A stretch of DNA of 64,000 nucleotides from Bacillota bacterium (GTDB lineage Bacteria > Bacillota > Clostridia > Acetivibrionales > DSM-27016), in the NCBI GenBank assembly GCA_023390115.1, contig JAEWDM010000019.1:62001-126000 (forward strand), given 5' to 3'. Positions within the stretch are counted from its first letter, which is position 1. The number at the start of each line of letters is the position of its first letter. Below, in pieces: positions 26,608 through 35,651 of the stretch. The notes under the pieces are model-generated. The model saw nothing but the letters and a program-made list of their open reading frames with translations, did not search any database and was not told where the DNA came from. The translations under genes were made by a program, and so were the position numbers.

Positions 26608-27472
26608 ACTTGTTGTGCTAGCTTTTTAAATGCCAAAACTTGCGAATGAAAAACTCCAGCGTAATATTGTAACCTATCATTAACCGCAAAATTAGTGATA
26701 GGGGGTCACAATATATGCTGGAGCCCGATAGAACTTATTCTATCAAAGAAATTGGAGATTTAAAAGACTTCGTAACTGTCGCCTATGTAATAATAGACGA
26801 TATTTACCAAAAAGTCACTCCAACATACATCAAGAATCGCTGTAATATCAACGATTCCATACTGAGTGATAGTGAAATAATTACCATTAGTATTGTAGGT
26901 GAACTTCTCACTATTGACTCGGAAAACGCTTGGTTTAGTTTCTGTAAGAAGAATATGAAAGACTTATTTCCTAAATTCTGTGATAGGTCGCGGTTCAACC
27001 GGACCCGAAGAAATCTACATGCAGTAATCGAGGAAATAAGAAAAGAGCTTTCTTCTTTAACAGAGCTTGCAGAGCAGCCTTACCGGGTATCTGAAAAAGG
27101 AATAGAGCTTTTGCCTGTTCAAAAGAACAATAGCAAAGTTCAGTTTCCTAAAGCAATACGGCAGCTTATCTTCAAGCTAAGAAGGCGAATAGAGACAACA
27201 GCCTCACAGCTTACCCAACAACTCAATATTGAGCAGGTTCTTGCAAAATCTTTTTGGGGATTGCAAGTAAGGATAAAAACCAAGCTTCTGGCCTACAACC
27301 TATGTTACTACATCAATAAGCTTATAGGCCGGGATATTAATATTTCAAGGATCAAACACTTAGTGTTTGGATAACTAATCCAAACTAGGGTCTGCAGCAG
27401 GGATACTTTAGCCACAACGCTTACCAGAATATTCCTGTAAACAGAAATTTATTATATAGCACAACAAGTTAA
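26605..27472 (+). mobile_element. Decayed IS982-family insertion sequence
   Basis: Terminal inverted repeats TTAACTTGTTGTGCTA (26605-26620) and TAGCACAACAAGTTAA (27457-27472) bound one transposase gene. The total of about 870 bases is shorter than the roughly 1 kb usual for the family, because the transposase core is deleted. The exact ends could be three bases further in, since the left repeat shares TTA with the direct repeat. No clear target duplication. A 10-base hairpin (26674-26683 with 26692-26701) precedes the transposase start. Confidence 0.75.
26715..27374 (+). pseudogene. IS982-family transposase with internal deletion
   Basis: 219 residues. The N-terminal part (DSEIITISIVGELLTIDSENAW, LFPKFCDRSRFNRTRRNL) and C-terminal part (KNNSKVQFPKAIRQLIFKLR, RRRIETTASQLTQQLNIEQVLAKSFWGL) match IS982 transposases. 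The segment between about residues 117 and 130 jumps from the N-terminal helical region straight to GIELLPVQKNNSK. The stretch that normally carries the first catalytic Asp residues and the GDKGY region, roughly 85-90 residues, is missing. The frame is kept, but the protein cannot transpose. Confidence 0.82.
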
Positions 27473-27731
27473 ATTACAGTTTCTAATTCTTTGATAATCT
27501 AAGAAAAGCTCAAACGCGAAAATTTTTTAATAAGTTTAGATACTCATAAACTACAAAATTAGCTTATTATATTAATCTATTCCCAGAAAACAACAAAATA
27601 AATTGTAAAAAAGCCGTCTTAATATATCGATAAAGAGCAAAATAGTAAATAATTTGTAAAATAAAACATATATTGACAAATATATTATATTATAATAAAT
27701 TATTCCATAGAAAATAAATATATAACTTTTA

Positions 27732-27759
27732 TTGACAATATGTATCTGTAAAATATTAA
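27732..27759 (+). promoter_or_regulatory. Candidate promoter of the RiPP operon
   Basis: TTGACA (27732-27737), a 16-base spacer and TATTAA (27754-27759), about 80 bases before the precursor start. A second TTGACA at 27673-27678 has a poorer -10. The gap 27473-27838 is extremely AT-rich and has no other gene. Confidence 0.5.
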
Positions 27760-27785
27760 AATAAAGGTTTTATATTTAGACTTTA

Positions 27786-27812
27786 TTACTTAGTTTCTGC
27801 AGGACTAAGTAA
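27786..27812 (+). promoter_or_regulatory. Stem-loop in the precursor 5' leader
   Basis: A perfect nine-base inverted repeat, TTACTTAGT (27786-27794) and ACTAAGTAA (27804-27812), lies just before the ribosome site AAAGGGGAG. It could be an operator or an mRNA-stabilising stem; the sequence does not decide. Confidence 0.45.
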
Positions 27813-27838
27813 ATTCTAAACAGAAAGGGGAGAAGAAT

Positions 27839-27967
27839 ATGTCATGGATGTGTGGAGTTGGATGTACAGCAACATGTGTTGGCGGCTGTGTTGTTGATAC
27901 TGTAAGTCCAGTTTTAGATGTAATTTCAGCCAACTTAGGAATAGCTGGTTGTTATAGCATGGAGTAA
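27839..27967 (+). CDS. Cys-rich RiPP precursor peptide, near-leaderless
   Basis: A 42-residue peptide with a strong AAAGGGGAG ribosome site six bases before ATG. Cysteines at 5, 9, 13 and 17 form C-x3-C-x3-C-x3-C (CGVGCTATCVGGC); a fifth is Cys38. The middle (18-36) is hydrophobic and Gly/Ser/Thr-containing, ending GIAGCYSME. This is the layout of sactipeptide cores such as thuricin CD (C-x3-C-x3-C) and thurincin H (four evenly spaced Cys), in which Cys thiols are joined to alpha-carbons of residues in the C-terminal half. An in-frame TAA lies 33 bases upstream with no start between, so a longer leader is impossible. Two radical SAM genes follow. The class assignment is inference. Confidence 0.75.
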   Translation: MSWMCGVGCTATCVGGCVVDTVSPVLDVISANLGIAGCYSME

Positions 27968-27981
27968 AGTACATATACTAA

Positions 27982-28029
27982 ATATTTCTAGCTACTTTAG
28001 TTATATAAACTTATTGTAGCTAGAAATAT
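27982..28029 (+). terminator. Strong stem-loop after the precursor gene
   Basis: A perfect 14-base stem (27982-27995 with 28016-28029; core ATTTCTAGCTAC / GTAGCTAGAAAT) with a 20-base loop stands between the precursor and the first enzyme gene. No clean T-run follows, so it is more likely a partial terminator or RNA-stability element that keeps precursor mRNA above enzyme mRNA, as in many bacteriocin operons. Confidence 0.6.
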
Positions 28030-28129
28030 ACTAATTCAAAATATTCCTTTATAAAAAATATTATAATTTGCATTTACGTATTGTCTGATTTTTAAAAATC
28101 ATAATTACGATAAATTTAGGGAGATAGTC

Positions 28130-29587
28130 ATGACAGAGGTAAAAGTTGAACCACTAATATTTAAGACATTAAATAATAATTATTATTTTTATGATAATAT
28201 GACGAGATTGATTTTTCCTCTTTCCTCTGAGGAAAGAAATATATGTGAGAAAATTAGAATAGGGGATAGTATTGAGCAAATAATATCACAAAGTAAGGAC
28301 TCTGAATTCTTTCAAAATAGTGTATTAAAATATAACATGTTTCAAGCTGTACCGCAAACAAAACTTTTTACTGAAGAAGACATTAAAAATATGCTATTGC
28401 ATGAAGGTATACCTATGTTGTGCTTAGTAGTTTCAGAAAATTGTAATTTTAGATGCAACTATTGCATTTTTTCTGAGCATTATTATAATACTAGACAGCA
28501 TAGTAAAAATGATATGGACTTTATAACTGCCCGTAGGACAATAGATTATTTTCTTGACATGCTCAATACCAGCATCAAGTATAATCCCAGAATCGAACCA
28601 TATATAGGATTTTATGGCGGCGAGCCTCTCTTAAAATGGGATTTAATCAAGAACACAGTTGCTTATATACAGCAATACCACCCTACACTTACCCCAAAAA
28701 TAACATATACAATAACAACTAATGGGTATTTATTAGATCAGGAAAAAATTGATTTTATGTTAAATAATAATTTTTTTATTTCAGTGAGCTTTGATGGCCC
28801 TAGACATGAGCATGATAGAAACAGAAAAACAGTAGATGGTAATCCGACATTTAACATAGTGGCAGAAAAAATTAATTTGATTGAAGAAAGATCTAAACAT
28901 GCAAAAAATTTAGTGTCTCCAGTACCATATAACCTCTTGTTGACATTTGATAATTTTACAGATTTGATTGAATTAGATAGTTTTTTTTCAGAAAATCCCT
29001 TATTGGATAAAAGAATTGGTAGAATTACTAAAGTAAATGAATTAAATACTACATTTTATAATACACAAAATAGCAAGGATTTACATGATAAAAGAATAGA
29101 ATCTTTGAAACTCCTATATTCAAAGTATAAGACAGGATTGAAAACAGGTAAAATATCAAGATTTCTACAATTATTCTATAGAAACTCTACTTTAAATGCA
29201 AATAACAATGTATCTTTGGGTATAAATAGTATGAGAGGATCTTGTATCCCTGGATTACAAAAATTTGCTGTAGATCCAAGCGGTAATTATCATATGTGTG
29301 AAAAGGTTAATTATGATTTTCCAATAGGAAATTTGGCTGAGGGTTTAAGCTCTAAACTTCAAACCAAATACATTAACAATATGTTAAATATTCTTAATAA
29401 TAAATGTTATAATTGTAATGTGAGCAATTTATGTAATATATGTTATGCAGCGGTAGAGTTAACTAATGAAGGTGTGTCTATTAGTGAAAAGTTTTGTAAT
29501 GCTCGAAAAAAAGCTATCAAAGATGAATTAGCTCTTTATTACTCTATACTTGAGGAAGAACCAAGTGCTTTTTCAAATCTTAGATGA
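28130..29587 (+). CDS. Radical SAM/SPASM peptide maturase 1
   Basis: A 485-residue radical SAM enzyme. The cluster-binding CxxxCxxC is C105-C109-C112 (CNFRCNYC), followed by the glycine-rich FYGGEPLLKW. A C-terminal SPASM-type domain starts near residue 371 (GSCIPGLQKFAVDPSGNYHMC) and ends with CYNCNVSNLCNIC and a final FCNARK Cys, enough for auxiliary 4Fe-4S clusters. The N-terminal 100 residues may bind precursor. The layout recalls CcpM-type Cys-rich peptide maturases (from memory). It is preceded by the precursor gene and followed after 13 bases by a second such enzyme. Expected role: forming thioether cross-links on the peptide's cysteines. Confidence 0.88.
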   Translation: MTEVKVEPLIFKTLNNNYYFYDNMTRLIFPLSSEERNICEKIRIGDSIEQIISQSKDSEFFQNSVLKYNMFQAVPQTKLFTEEDIKNMLLHEGIPMLCLVVSENCNFRCNYCIFSEHYYNTRQHSKNDMDFITARRTIDYFLDMLNTSIKYNPRIEPYIGFYGGEPLLKWDLIKNTVAYIQQYHPTLTPKITYTITTNGYLLDQEKIDFMLNNNFFISVSFDGPRHEHDRNRKTVDGNPTFNIVAEKINLIEERSKHAKNLVSPVPYNLLLTFDNFTDLIELDSFFSENPLLDKRIGRITKVNELNTTFYNTQNSKDLHDKRIESLKLLYSKYKTGLKTGKISRFLQLFYRNSTLNANNNVSLGINSMRGSCIPGLQKFAVDPSGNYHMCEKVNYDFPIGNLAEGLSSKLQTKYINNMLNILNNKCYNCNVSNLCNICYAAVELTNEGVSISEKFCNARKKAIKDELALYYSILEEEPSAFSNLR

Positions 29588-29600
29588 AAGGAAAATAATT

Positions 29601-30836
29601 ATGTATTATAGATTAAATAGTGATTGTCTATTAATAGCTTCTGATGATAGTGGAATAGTTTACGAGCTAGCTAACGGAAAGGAGCATCATATTACAAATA
29701 AAATCGAAAAAGATATTTTATGTTTATTAGAAGAGAATGTATCAATTGAAGAATTAAAAGACAAATATACTAACAATAATGTTATTAACTTGCTTAATAC
29801 CTTGAAACAAAACAAACTAGGCAGGTTTTTTGATACTAAGGTTTATATTGAAAGAATCAAACCCATAAATATGAATTTTGTTAAAATGGGGAAAACACCT
29901 TTAAATAATATAAATAGAATTGCTATTGAATTGACTGGAAAGTGTAATTTAGATTGTAAATTCTGTTCTCAAGAAAAAATAGTATATAGAAAATGCGGCT
30001 GTAAAAAATGGGATTATTCCCATGAATTTTCTGATAAAAAGTGGCAAAGCGTCTGTGAACAGATTGTAAAAATTTCCCCTAAAGAGATTATCTTTTCGGG
30101 TGGTGAGCCCCTAATAAGAAAAAATTTATTTAAAATTTTGTGTAGAAAATTTTATGAGAATAATATAAAGGTTAAGATGTTTACAAACGCCACCTTAATA
30201 AATGAGGAGATAGCTCTTTTCTTAAAGGAGTATAATGTCGATTTGGCAGTTCATATAATTAGCAATAATGAAAGTTTGTATGATTCTATTACTGGAAAAC
30301 AAGGTGGGTATAACTTATTCAAAAAAGGATTAGAGTTAATTGCAAAACATAAAATTAATACTATCGGCGTTATGCTTGTTAATAAATATAATATAAATGA
30401 GTATGATAAAATAAAAGATGAAATCAGTAGCTTAAAAATAGAAATGCAATTCCAGAACGAATATAATAATGACACTTCTTCAGAACTTAATAGTAAAATA
30501 TATGATAGGAATTATAGTAAAATAAGTATTAATTTGTTTAATTACCAAGTATTAACTGATTATAACAATTGTTTGTTTGGGCAGATGTTTATTTCGAATG
30601 AAGGAATTTTATATCCATGCATGATGATGCGTGATTTTCCTTTAGGAGATATAAATAATAAAAAACTATGGAAAATAATTTCGGAATCGGAATATAAAAA
30701 GTTTTGGGAGCTGTCAAAATCTAAAATCGAGAAATGCTGTAGCTGCGAAAATAGACTTTCTTGTTTTGACTGTAGGGCAATGGAATACTATGCAACAAAA
30801 AATATTACGGGATTAAAGTATTGCAGTAAACAATAA
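29601..30836 (+). CDS. Radical SAM/SPASM peptide maturase 2
   Basis: A 411-residue radical SAM enzyme with C115-C119-C122 (CNLDCKFC), IIFSGGEPLIRKN, and a C-terminal Cys-rich SPASM-like region (NNCLFGQMF, LYPCMMMRD, CCSCENRLSCFDCRA, KYCSKQ). Residues 1-75 look like a PqqD-like precursor-recognition domain: short beta strands, then ITNKIEKDILCLLEENVSIEEL. I use the ATG at 29601 with AAAGGAAA upstream; the frame opens earlier, inside the previous gene. It differs strongly from maturase 1, so the two are not recent duplicates. One may install the thioethers and the other a second modification, or they may form a complex (inference). Confidence 0.87.
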   Translation: MYYRLNSDCLLIASDDSGIVYELANGKEHHITNKIEKDILCLLEENVSIEELKDKYTNNNVINLLNTLKQNKLGRFFDTKVYIERIKPINMNFVKMGKTPLNNINRIAIELTGKCNLDCKFCSQEKIVYRKCGCKKWDYSHEFSDKKWQSVCEQIVKISPKEIIFSGGEPLIRKNLFKILCRKFYENNIKVKMFTNATLINEEIALFLKEYNVDLAVHIISNNESLYDSITGKQGGYNLFKKGLELIAKHKINTIGVMLVNKYNINEYDKIKDEISSLKIEMQFQNEYNNDTSSELNSKIYDRNYSKISINLFNYQVLTDYNNCLFGQMFISNEGILYPCMMMRDFPLGDINNKKLWKIISESEYKKFWELSKSKIEKCCSCENRLSCFDCRAMEYYATKNITGLKYCSKQ

Positions 30837-30850
30837 GGAGCAGATGCAAA

Positions 30851-31567
30851 GTGGAAGCCATATCGTTTGTTAATATAACTAAAAAGTATAAAGATTTTAA
30901 ATTAGATAATATAACCTTTAGCTTGGATGAAGGCAGAATTATGGGACTGATTGGTCCAAATGGGGCAGGGAAAACGACGATTATAAAAATGTTAATGGGC
31001 CTGAATTTTCAAGATTCCGGTGTGATTAAAGTTTTTGATAAAGAAATCAGAGCTAACGAGATCTTTATAAAAAAAAGAATTGGGTATATACCGGATGAAA
31101 ACATATTACCTGACTATATCACCCCTAAGACTGGGGAAAAAATGATGAAAAGTTTTTATAATACTTGGGACAACTCCATATATAAAGCCTTAATTGAAAA
31201 GTATGAATTACCAAATGAAAAGTCTGTTAAAAATTACTCCCGAGGAATGAAAGTTAAGCTAATGATCGCATTAACCTTGGCACATTGTCCAGGACTTGTA
31301 ATCATGGATGAATCTACTTCAGGACTAGACCCATTAGTAAGGAGAGAAGTTCTTGACGATATTTTTTCATTTTCAAGAAATAGTGGTGTTAGCTTTTTAC
31401 TGTCATCTCATATTACATCGGATATTGAACATATTGCAGATGACATTACAGTACTAAAAAGTGGAAGAATGATTTGCAGCAGTTCAAAAAATGACATTAT
31501 GAGCTTAGAAAAATACAAAAAAGCTCCGTTCGATGATATTGTTATAGATTTACTAAAGGAAGGATGA
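30851..31567 (+). CDS. ABC transporter ATPase (possible immunity/export)
   Basis: A 238-residue ATPase of the ABC-2/BcrA-like group: Walker A GPNGAGKTT, Q-loop region RIGYIPDENILPDYITPKTG, signature YSRGM in place of LSGGQ, Walker B LVIMDESTS and the switch His in LSSHI. It starts with GTG, ten bases after AAGGAG. Two permease genes follow with gaps of 6 and 35 bases, so together they make one ABC-2 transporter. In bacteriocin loci such sets usually protect the producer; that role is inference. Confidence 0.9.
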   Translation: MEAISFVNITKKYKDFKLDNITFSLDEGRIMGLIGPNGAGKTTIIKMLMGLNFQDSGVIKVFDKEIRANEIFIKKRIGYIPDENILPDYITPKTGEKMMKSFYNTWDNSIYKALIEKYELPNEKSVKNYSRGMKVKLMIALTLAHCPGLVIMDESTSGLDPLVRREVLDDIFSFSRNSGVSFLLSSHITSDIEHIADDITVLKSGRMICSSSKNDIMSLEKYKKAPFDDIVIDLLKEG

Positions 31568-31573
31568 AATTGT

Positions 31574-32221
31574 ATGCTAAGAATATTCCTTATAGATGTA
31601 TTTCGTCAGAAAAGACTAATTATTACATATTTTCTTTTAACAATTATATCTACGTTATTAGTTGGAGCACTGGGAGGTATTGGAATAAGTATACTTTTTT
31701 CCTACAGGGTATTACATGCTTCGTGTATGTCAGATGAATATAATAATTCTTTCATATTTTATTTAACTTTACCTATGAAAAGATATTTTTATGTTATCGA
31801 AAAACATATATTATCGGCATTCCTGGTGTTATGTGGAGTAGGCTTAACACTGTGTATTGATTCTATAATACTTAAATCTGATGTAATAGATAGACTGATA
31901 AGCTACAATATTAATTCTGTAAAGGTAATTGTAAGTATTATGATATTATTAAGTGTTTTTATGCAGTCTACATTTATAGTACCATTTTTTAAGAATGGTA
32001 TGATTACAACGCTTAAGTATACCAGAGCATTTGGAATATCAATTTTTGTAGGGTTTTTATTGCTTGGACAGATTCTTAAGTATATTGGGATATCCAGAGT
32101 AGAAAGTATATTGGAAAAAACAAGTGACAATATACTTATTATAAGTATATTGCTATATATGCTTATATCTTTTATTTCTATTACAATTTCTAGTAAATTT
32201 TTTAATATGAGGCATATATAA
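31574..32221 (+). CDS. ABC-2 type permease subunit A
   Basis: A 215-residue membrane protein with six hydrophobic segments and the start MLRIFLIDVFRQKRLIITYF. The cytoplasmic MKRYFYVIEKHIL loop after the second helix is typical of small ABC-2 permeases of the BcrB/peptide immunity type. It lies six bases after its ATPase. It is a distant paralogue of the next gene (shared MLRI start, helix pattern and K-R/K-x-Y-I/V-IEK loop), which suggests a heterodimeric membrane part. Confidence 0.82.
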   Translation: MLRIFLIDVFRQKRLIITYFLLTIISTLLVGALGGIGISILFSYRVLHASCMSDEYNNSFIFYLTLPMKRYFYVIEKHILSAFLVLCGVGLTLCIDSIILKSDVIDRLISYNINSVKVIVSIMILLSVFMQSTFIVPFFKNGMITTLKYTRAFGISIFVGFLLLGQILKYIGISRVESILEKTSDNILIISILLYMLISFISITISSKFFNMRHI

Positions 32222-32256
32222 ATTGAGTAAAATATTAATAACAAGGTGAATTTTTA

Positions 32257-32856
32257 ATGCTAAGAATATTATATAACGATATTTACACTGCCAAGACAAG
32301 TATATTCTTGTTCATCCTGATTTTGTTAGTACCATATATTAATATGCTAATTAAAATCCCAATATTTATGATTTTAGTTATTAATAGTATAAGGTTAGTA
32401 ACTTATAGTGATTACAAAAACCGTACTACTATATTTTATACGACTCTGCCTATTACCAGAAAAGAATACATTATCGAAAAGGCTGTTTTCCTAATAAGTA
32501 CAATGATTGTTGGAGTAATCATTTTACTTGTACCATTGTTAACAAATCAGCATGGTGATAATACTCTTTATGTTTCACTTTTAATTTATATATGTGGAAT
32601 TACGTTGTTGATTTCAGGGATTTATTTATTAATATCTTATGTTTTTAATCCTATAACGGCAGACTTTTACAATGAAATAGCTGCTTTAGGGATATCTCTG
32701 GTTTTAGGGAAAATACTTATTTTTGACAGATCAGATATTTTTACTATTATTACCAAAATAAATGGCATTGCACCTTTGTTTTTGGTCTTAAGTTTTTTTA
32801 TATTTTCATGTATTATTTTTTTTACATGCAAGCTATTTAAAAATAAGAATTTATAA
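32257..32856 (+). CDS. ABC-2 type permease subunit B
   Basis: A 199-residue membrane protein with about six hydrophobic segments, starting MLRILYNDIYTAKTSIFLF, with the loop TTLPITRKEYIIEKAVF that parallels LTLPMKRYFYVIEKHIL in subunit A. It ends in a lysine-rich tail. With subunit A and the ATPase it should form a self-protection or export transporter for the modified peptide. The assignment rests on topology and position; no substrate evidence. Confidence 0.8.
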   Translation: MLRILYNDIYTAKTSIFLFILILLVPYINMLIKIPIFMILVINSIRLVTYSDYKNRTTIFYTTLPITRKEYIIEKAVFLISTMIVGVIILLVPLLTNQHGDNTLYVSLLIYICGITLLISGIYLLISYVFNPITADFYNEIAALGISLVLGKILIFDRSDIFTIITKINGIAPLFLVLSFFIFSCIIFFTCKLFKNKNL

Positions 32857-32934
32857 TATAATTGGCTTTTCACCGCATTAATTTTGTATAAAGCAATAAT
32901 GGTAATGCGGCAACATTGAAAGGATTTGATTCTA

Positions 32935-34593
32935 ATGGGAAAATGGAAAAGCTTATTGAAACTTTGGCCGTTCCTAAAAAAGTACCGGTTGATTCTCTTA
33001 GTCGGAATTATTGGAATTATATTTAGTTCTTTACTCTCAACTCCAATTCCATATCTGACCGGACATTTACTCGACAATGTTTTAATGGGAAATAAAAGTT
33101 ACACTAATCTCTATTTGTATTCCGGTATCATATCTGTACTTTATTTGTTGGATTATATTGTATCATTAGTTTCAAAAAAACTTTTCGTAAGAATAAATAA
33201 TTCTGTTGTAAATAGTATGAGGTATTCAGTAATGGATAAGGTTATGGATTTGCCTATGGGTTATCTCTCAAATACGGAGAAAGGTTATGTTCAAGGACGA
33301 ATTTCCGAATGTACTTCGATTAGCAATATCTTTTCCCCCACGATAGTCAGCATGTTACTAAGCATTATCAGTGCGTTGTTTGCTGCCATGACTATGTTTG
33401 TCATAAATTATAAACTCGCACTTGTGGTTGCAGCTCTGACACCGATTTTTTTCTTTTTTACAAAGGTTTCCACAAAGGAATTCACAAAAAGCACTAAAGA
33501 CATGATGGAATCCAATGCGGTCTTAAATGCTGAATGTTTTGAAATTATGAACGGCATTGAGGATATCAAAGTATTGAGAGGAAAAATGCAGCATCTTTCC
33601 AATTTTCACATCAAAATTACTGAGTTGGTTTATAGCAGTATAAAACAAAGTAAATCAATGATCCTGTTAGTTGAAAATATTAGACTGGTTAATAATGTAG
33701 GAATTCTTTTAATTCTCCTGGTTTCTGGTGTGTTGATAATAAAAGGGCAGTTTACTATAGGACTTTATACCTCTTTTTCACTATATAGTGCCAAAGTGTT
33801 TGCAAGTACACAGAGTATTGCAACATTCAGTGCCAGTCTAAAACCTGTCTGCCTTAGTATTGAACGGCTCTATGAGCTTTTAGATATGGAAGATGAAAAT
33901 CATGAAAGAAGCTGTAAGTTAAATTCTATTACAACTATTGAATTCGATCAGGTAAGTTTCCGCTATAAAAATAATCTGCCTGATGTATTTAGTAAAATTA
34001 ATTTTAAATTGGTAAGAGGTGATAAAGTATTATTTAAGGGTGAAAATGGTTCTGGTAAAACGACTCTAGTTAAACTATTACTTGGACTATATCAGCCAAC
34101 ATCAGGAGTTATACGCTTAAATGATCAAGATTCCGCAATGATAAGCCCCGAAAGCTTGAGAAAGAGAATTGGTGTCGTCTCACAAAACATCTTTTTATTC
34201 CGAGGGACAGTTCTTAGTAACATTTTGTATGGCCATGAGGATAAAAATCGGCAGGATGTACAAAGCCTCATTGAGAGCCTCAGTTTGCAGGGCTATATTG
34301 ATAGAATGGCCAAAGGACTTGATACAGAGGTTAATCAGAACACTTCCGGCGTGTCTGGAGGTCAGGCTCAGATTATTGCTTTCATTCGTGCGCTTCTTTC
34401 AGAAAAGGATGTAATTATTCTTGATGAACCCATATCAAATGTCGATATCGAAACCAGTAATCTTATTATTCAAATTTTAGAAAATAAAGAATTTGATGGT
34501 ATTTTAATTGTAATCTCACATCAAACCAACGGAATGAAATTCCTGAATAAAATTATTGAGATAAAATATAATGAGAGCATTCCAGAACTATGA
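32935..34593 (+). CDS. ABC exporter of the RiPP locus, no peptidase domain
   Basis: A type IV exporter of 552 residues. Six membrane helices span residues 15-300, followed by an ATPase domain with Walker A GENGSGKTT, signature VSGGQAQII and Walker B VIILDEPIS. There is no N-terminal C39 peptidase, so it cannot remove a leader. That fits a precursor that has almost none, and no other protease gene lies in the island. I use the ATG at 32935, about 11 bases after AAAGG; a TTG nine bases earlier is badly spaced. It is the last gene of the locus and probably exports the mature peptide. Confidence 0.87.
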   Translation: MGKWKSLLKLWPFLKKYRLILLVGIIGIIFSSLLSTPIPYLTGHLLDNVLMGNKSYTNLYLYSGIISVLYLLDYIVSLVSKKLFVRINNSVVNSMRYSVMDKVMDLPMGYLSNTEKGYVQGRISECTSISNIFSPTIVSMLLSIISALFAAMTMFVINYKLALVVAALTPIFFFFTKVSTKEFTKSTKDMMESNAVLNAECFEIMNGIEDIKVLRGKMQHLSNFHIKITELVYSSIKQSKSMILLVENIRLVNNVGILLILLVSGVLIIKGQFTIGLYTSFSLYSAKVFASTQSIATFSASLKPVCLSIERLYELLDMEDENHERSCKLNSITTIEFDQVSFRYKNNLPDVFSKINFKLVRGDKVLFKGENGSGKTTLVKLLLGLYQPTSGVIRLNDQDSAMISPESLRKRIGVVSQNIFLFRGTVLSNILYGHEDKNRQDVQSLIESLSLQGYIDRMAKGLDTEVNQNTSGVSGGQAQIIAFIRALLSEKDVIILDEPISNVDIETSNLIIQILENKEFDGILIVISHQTNGMKFLNKIIEIKYNESIPEL

Positions 34594-34662
34594 TTGTAAA
34601 ACCAGTTATAACAATAATAAATGTAAGCGTCAAACAGGTTCTTTCCAAAGTTAGTTGATTTG

Positions 34663-35583
34663 CTAATAATTACACTTGTTTTTGAGCAGAGGGAACCGGC
34701 AGCGCCCATACATAATACGCTTAATGACCTTGATCTTGTTGACCGTTCCCTCTGCGAGACCATTGTTAAAATCAAGAGCAATTGCATTCATAACAGCATC
34801 AATATCAAGCTTTAAACCCTCAACAAACGAATCAAATTCAGCTATCCCAAGCGCAGAGGCTTTTTCTATCCAAGGTAAAAGCAATTCCGACTTTTTCGAT
34901 TTTAGAACAGCCTTAAATTCACTGACGATATTCAAAATACTTTCATAAAGCGGATAAGATGATAAAACGAATTCAAGCTGTTCTTTCGATATTCCCTTGA
35001 TTTGGTCAATGGGTTTATACAGGAGGCGGATCAGCCATTTTTTGTCGATAAGCTCCTCTGTTCCGACACCTGTCAAAAGTAAATCTTGATAAATCCGCCG
35101 TTCTTTTGAAACAAACCCGCGAATTGCATCTTGGGTTCCTGTGTATCCTTTTTGTTTAATAATAGCATGTATTTCCCGATATTTTAGTCCTTCTGATTTC
35201 AAGAACAAAACCTCATTGCGGAAAGGTTCCAGTTTTCCTTCACGTTGCTTGCCATAATGTTCATTCACCGATGTGAAACTATCTGAGAGATAATTTCTTA
35301 CCGTATTGAATATGTTTCGCGAGTTTTTTTAATAAATTGCATATTGTGCTTTTCCTATATCTGCGACGCTTCCCCTTAGGTATTTTTCTGCTGACAATAA
35401 ACTTTGCGTCAAGGACACATGTAATATTTCTTCTTGCAGCCGCTTGGTTTTGGTTGTCTTTGGTTCAAAAAATGAAAATGTCTCCGCGAAAGTTTTATGG
35501 CTACAGTCTCTGTTATTGCAAAAAGATTTTTTGTTGTCTATCAGCAATTTAACTTTCTTCCCCTGAATAGGTAAATCCTGCAA
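34663..35583 (-). pseudogene. ISL3-family transposase remnant
   Basis: Two blocks in one frame. The first (35583-35329) matches the N-terminal zinc/helix-turn-helix part of ISL3 transposases (LQDLPIQGKKVKLLIDNKK, CNNRDCSHKTFAETF). The second (35328-34663) matches the C-terminal part (YGKQREGKLEPFRNEV, GTQDAIRGFVSKERRI, NNGLAEGTVNKIKVIKRIMY). The first block ends in a stop because one A is missing in GGAAAAGCACAATATGC; restoring it gives the family's ICNLLKK. The DDE catalytic middle, about 200 residues, is deleted, and the first 60 or so residues are absent. The element is dead. The gap 34594-34662 and 35584-35651 hold only degraded element DNA; no clear terminal repeats could be matched. Confidence 0.82.
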
Positions 35584-35651
35584 CGTTAAAAAAGTAATTT
35601 AAGCATTTCCAAACGCAAGACACTCTTAACCCAACATTTCCAAACAGGGGG

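Noticed and set aside
27968..28129. Second precursor gene between the peptide and maturase 1
   Set aside because: Only the hairpin and AT-rich DNA are present; no start codon with a ribosome site leads to a Cys-containing peptide.
34591..34659. Short plus-strand ORF after the RiPP exporter
   Set aside because: 22 codons with no ribosome site, starting inside the exporter's stop region; no Cys or core-like features, so not a second precursor.
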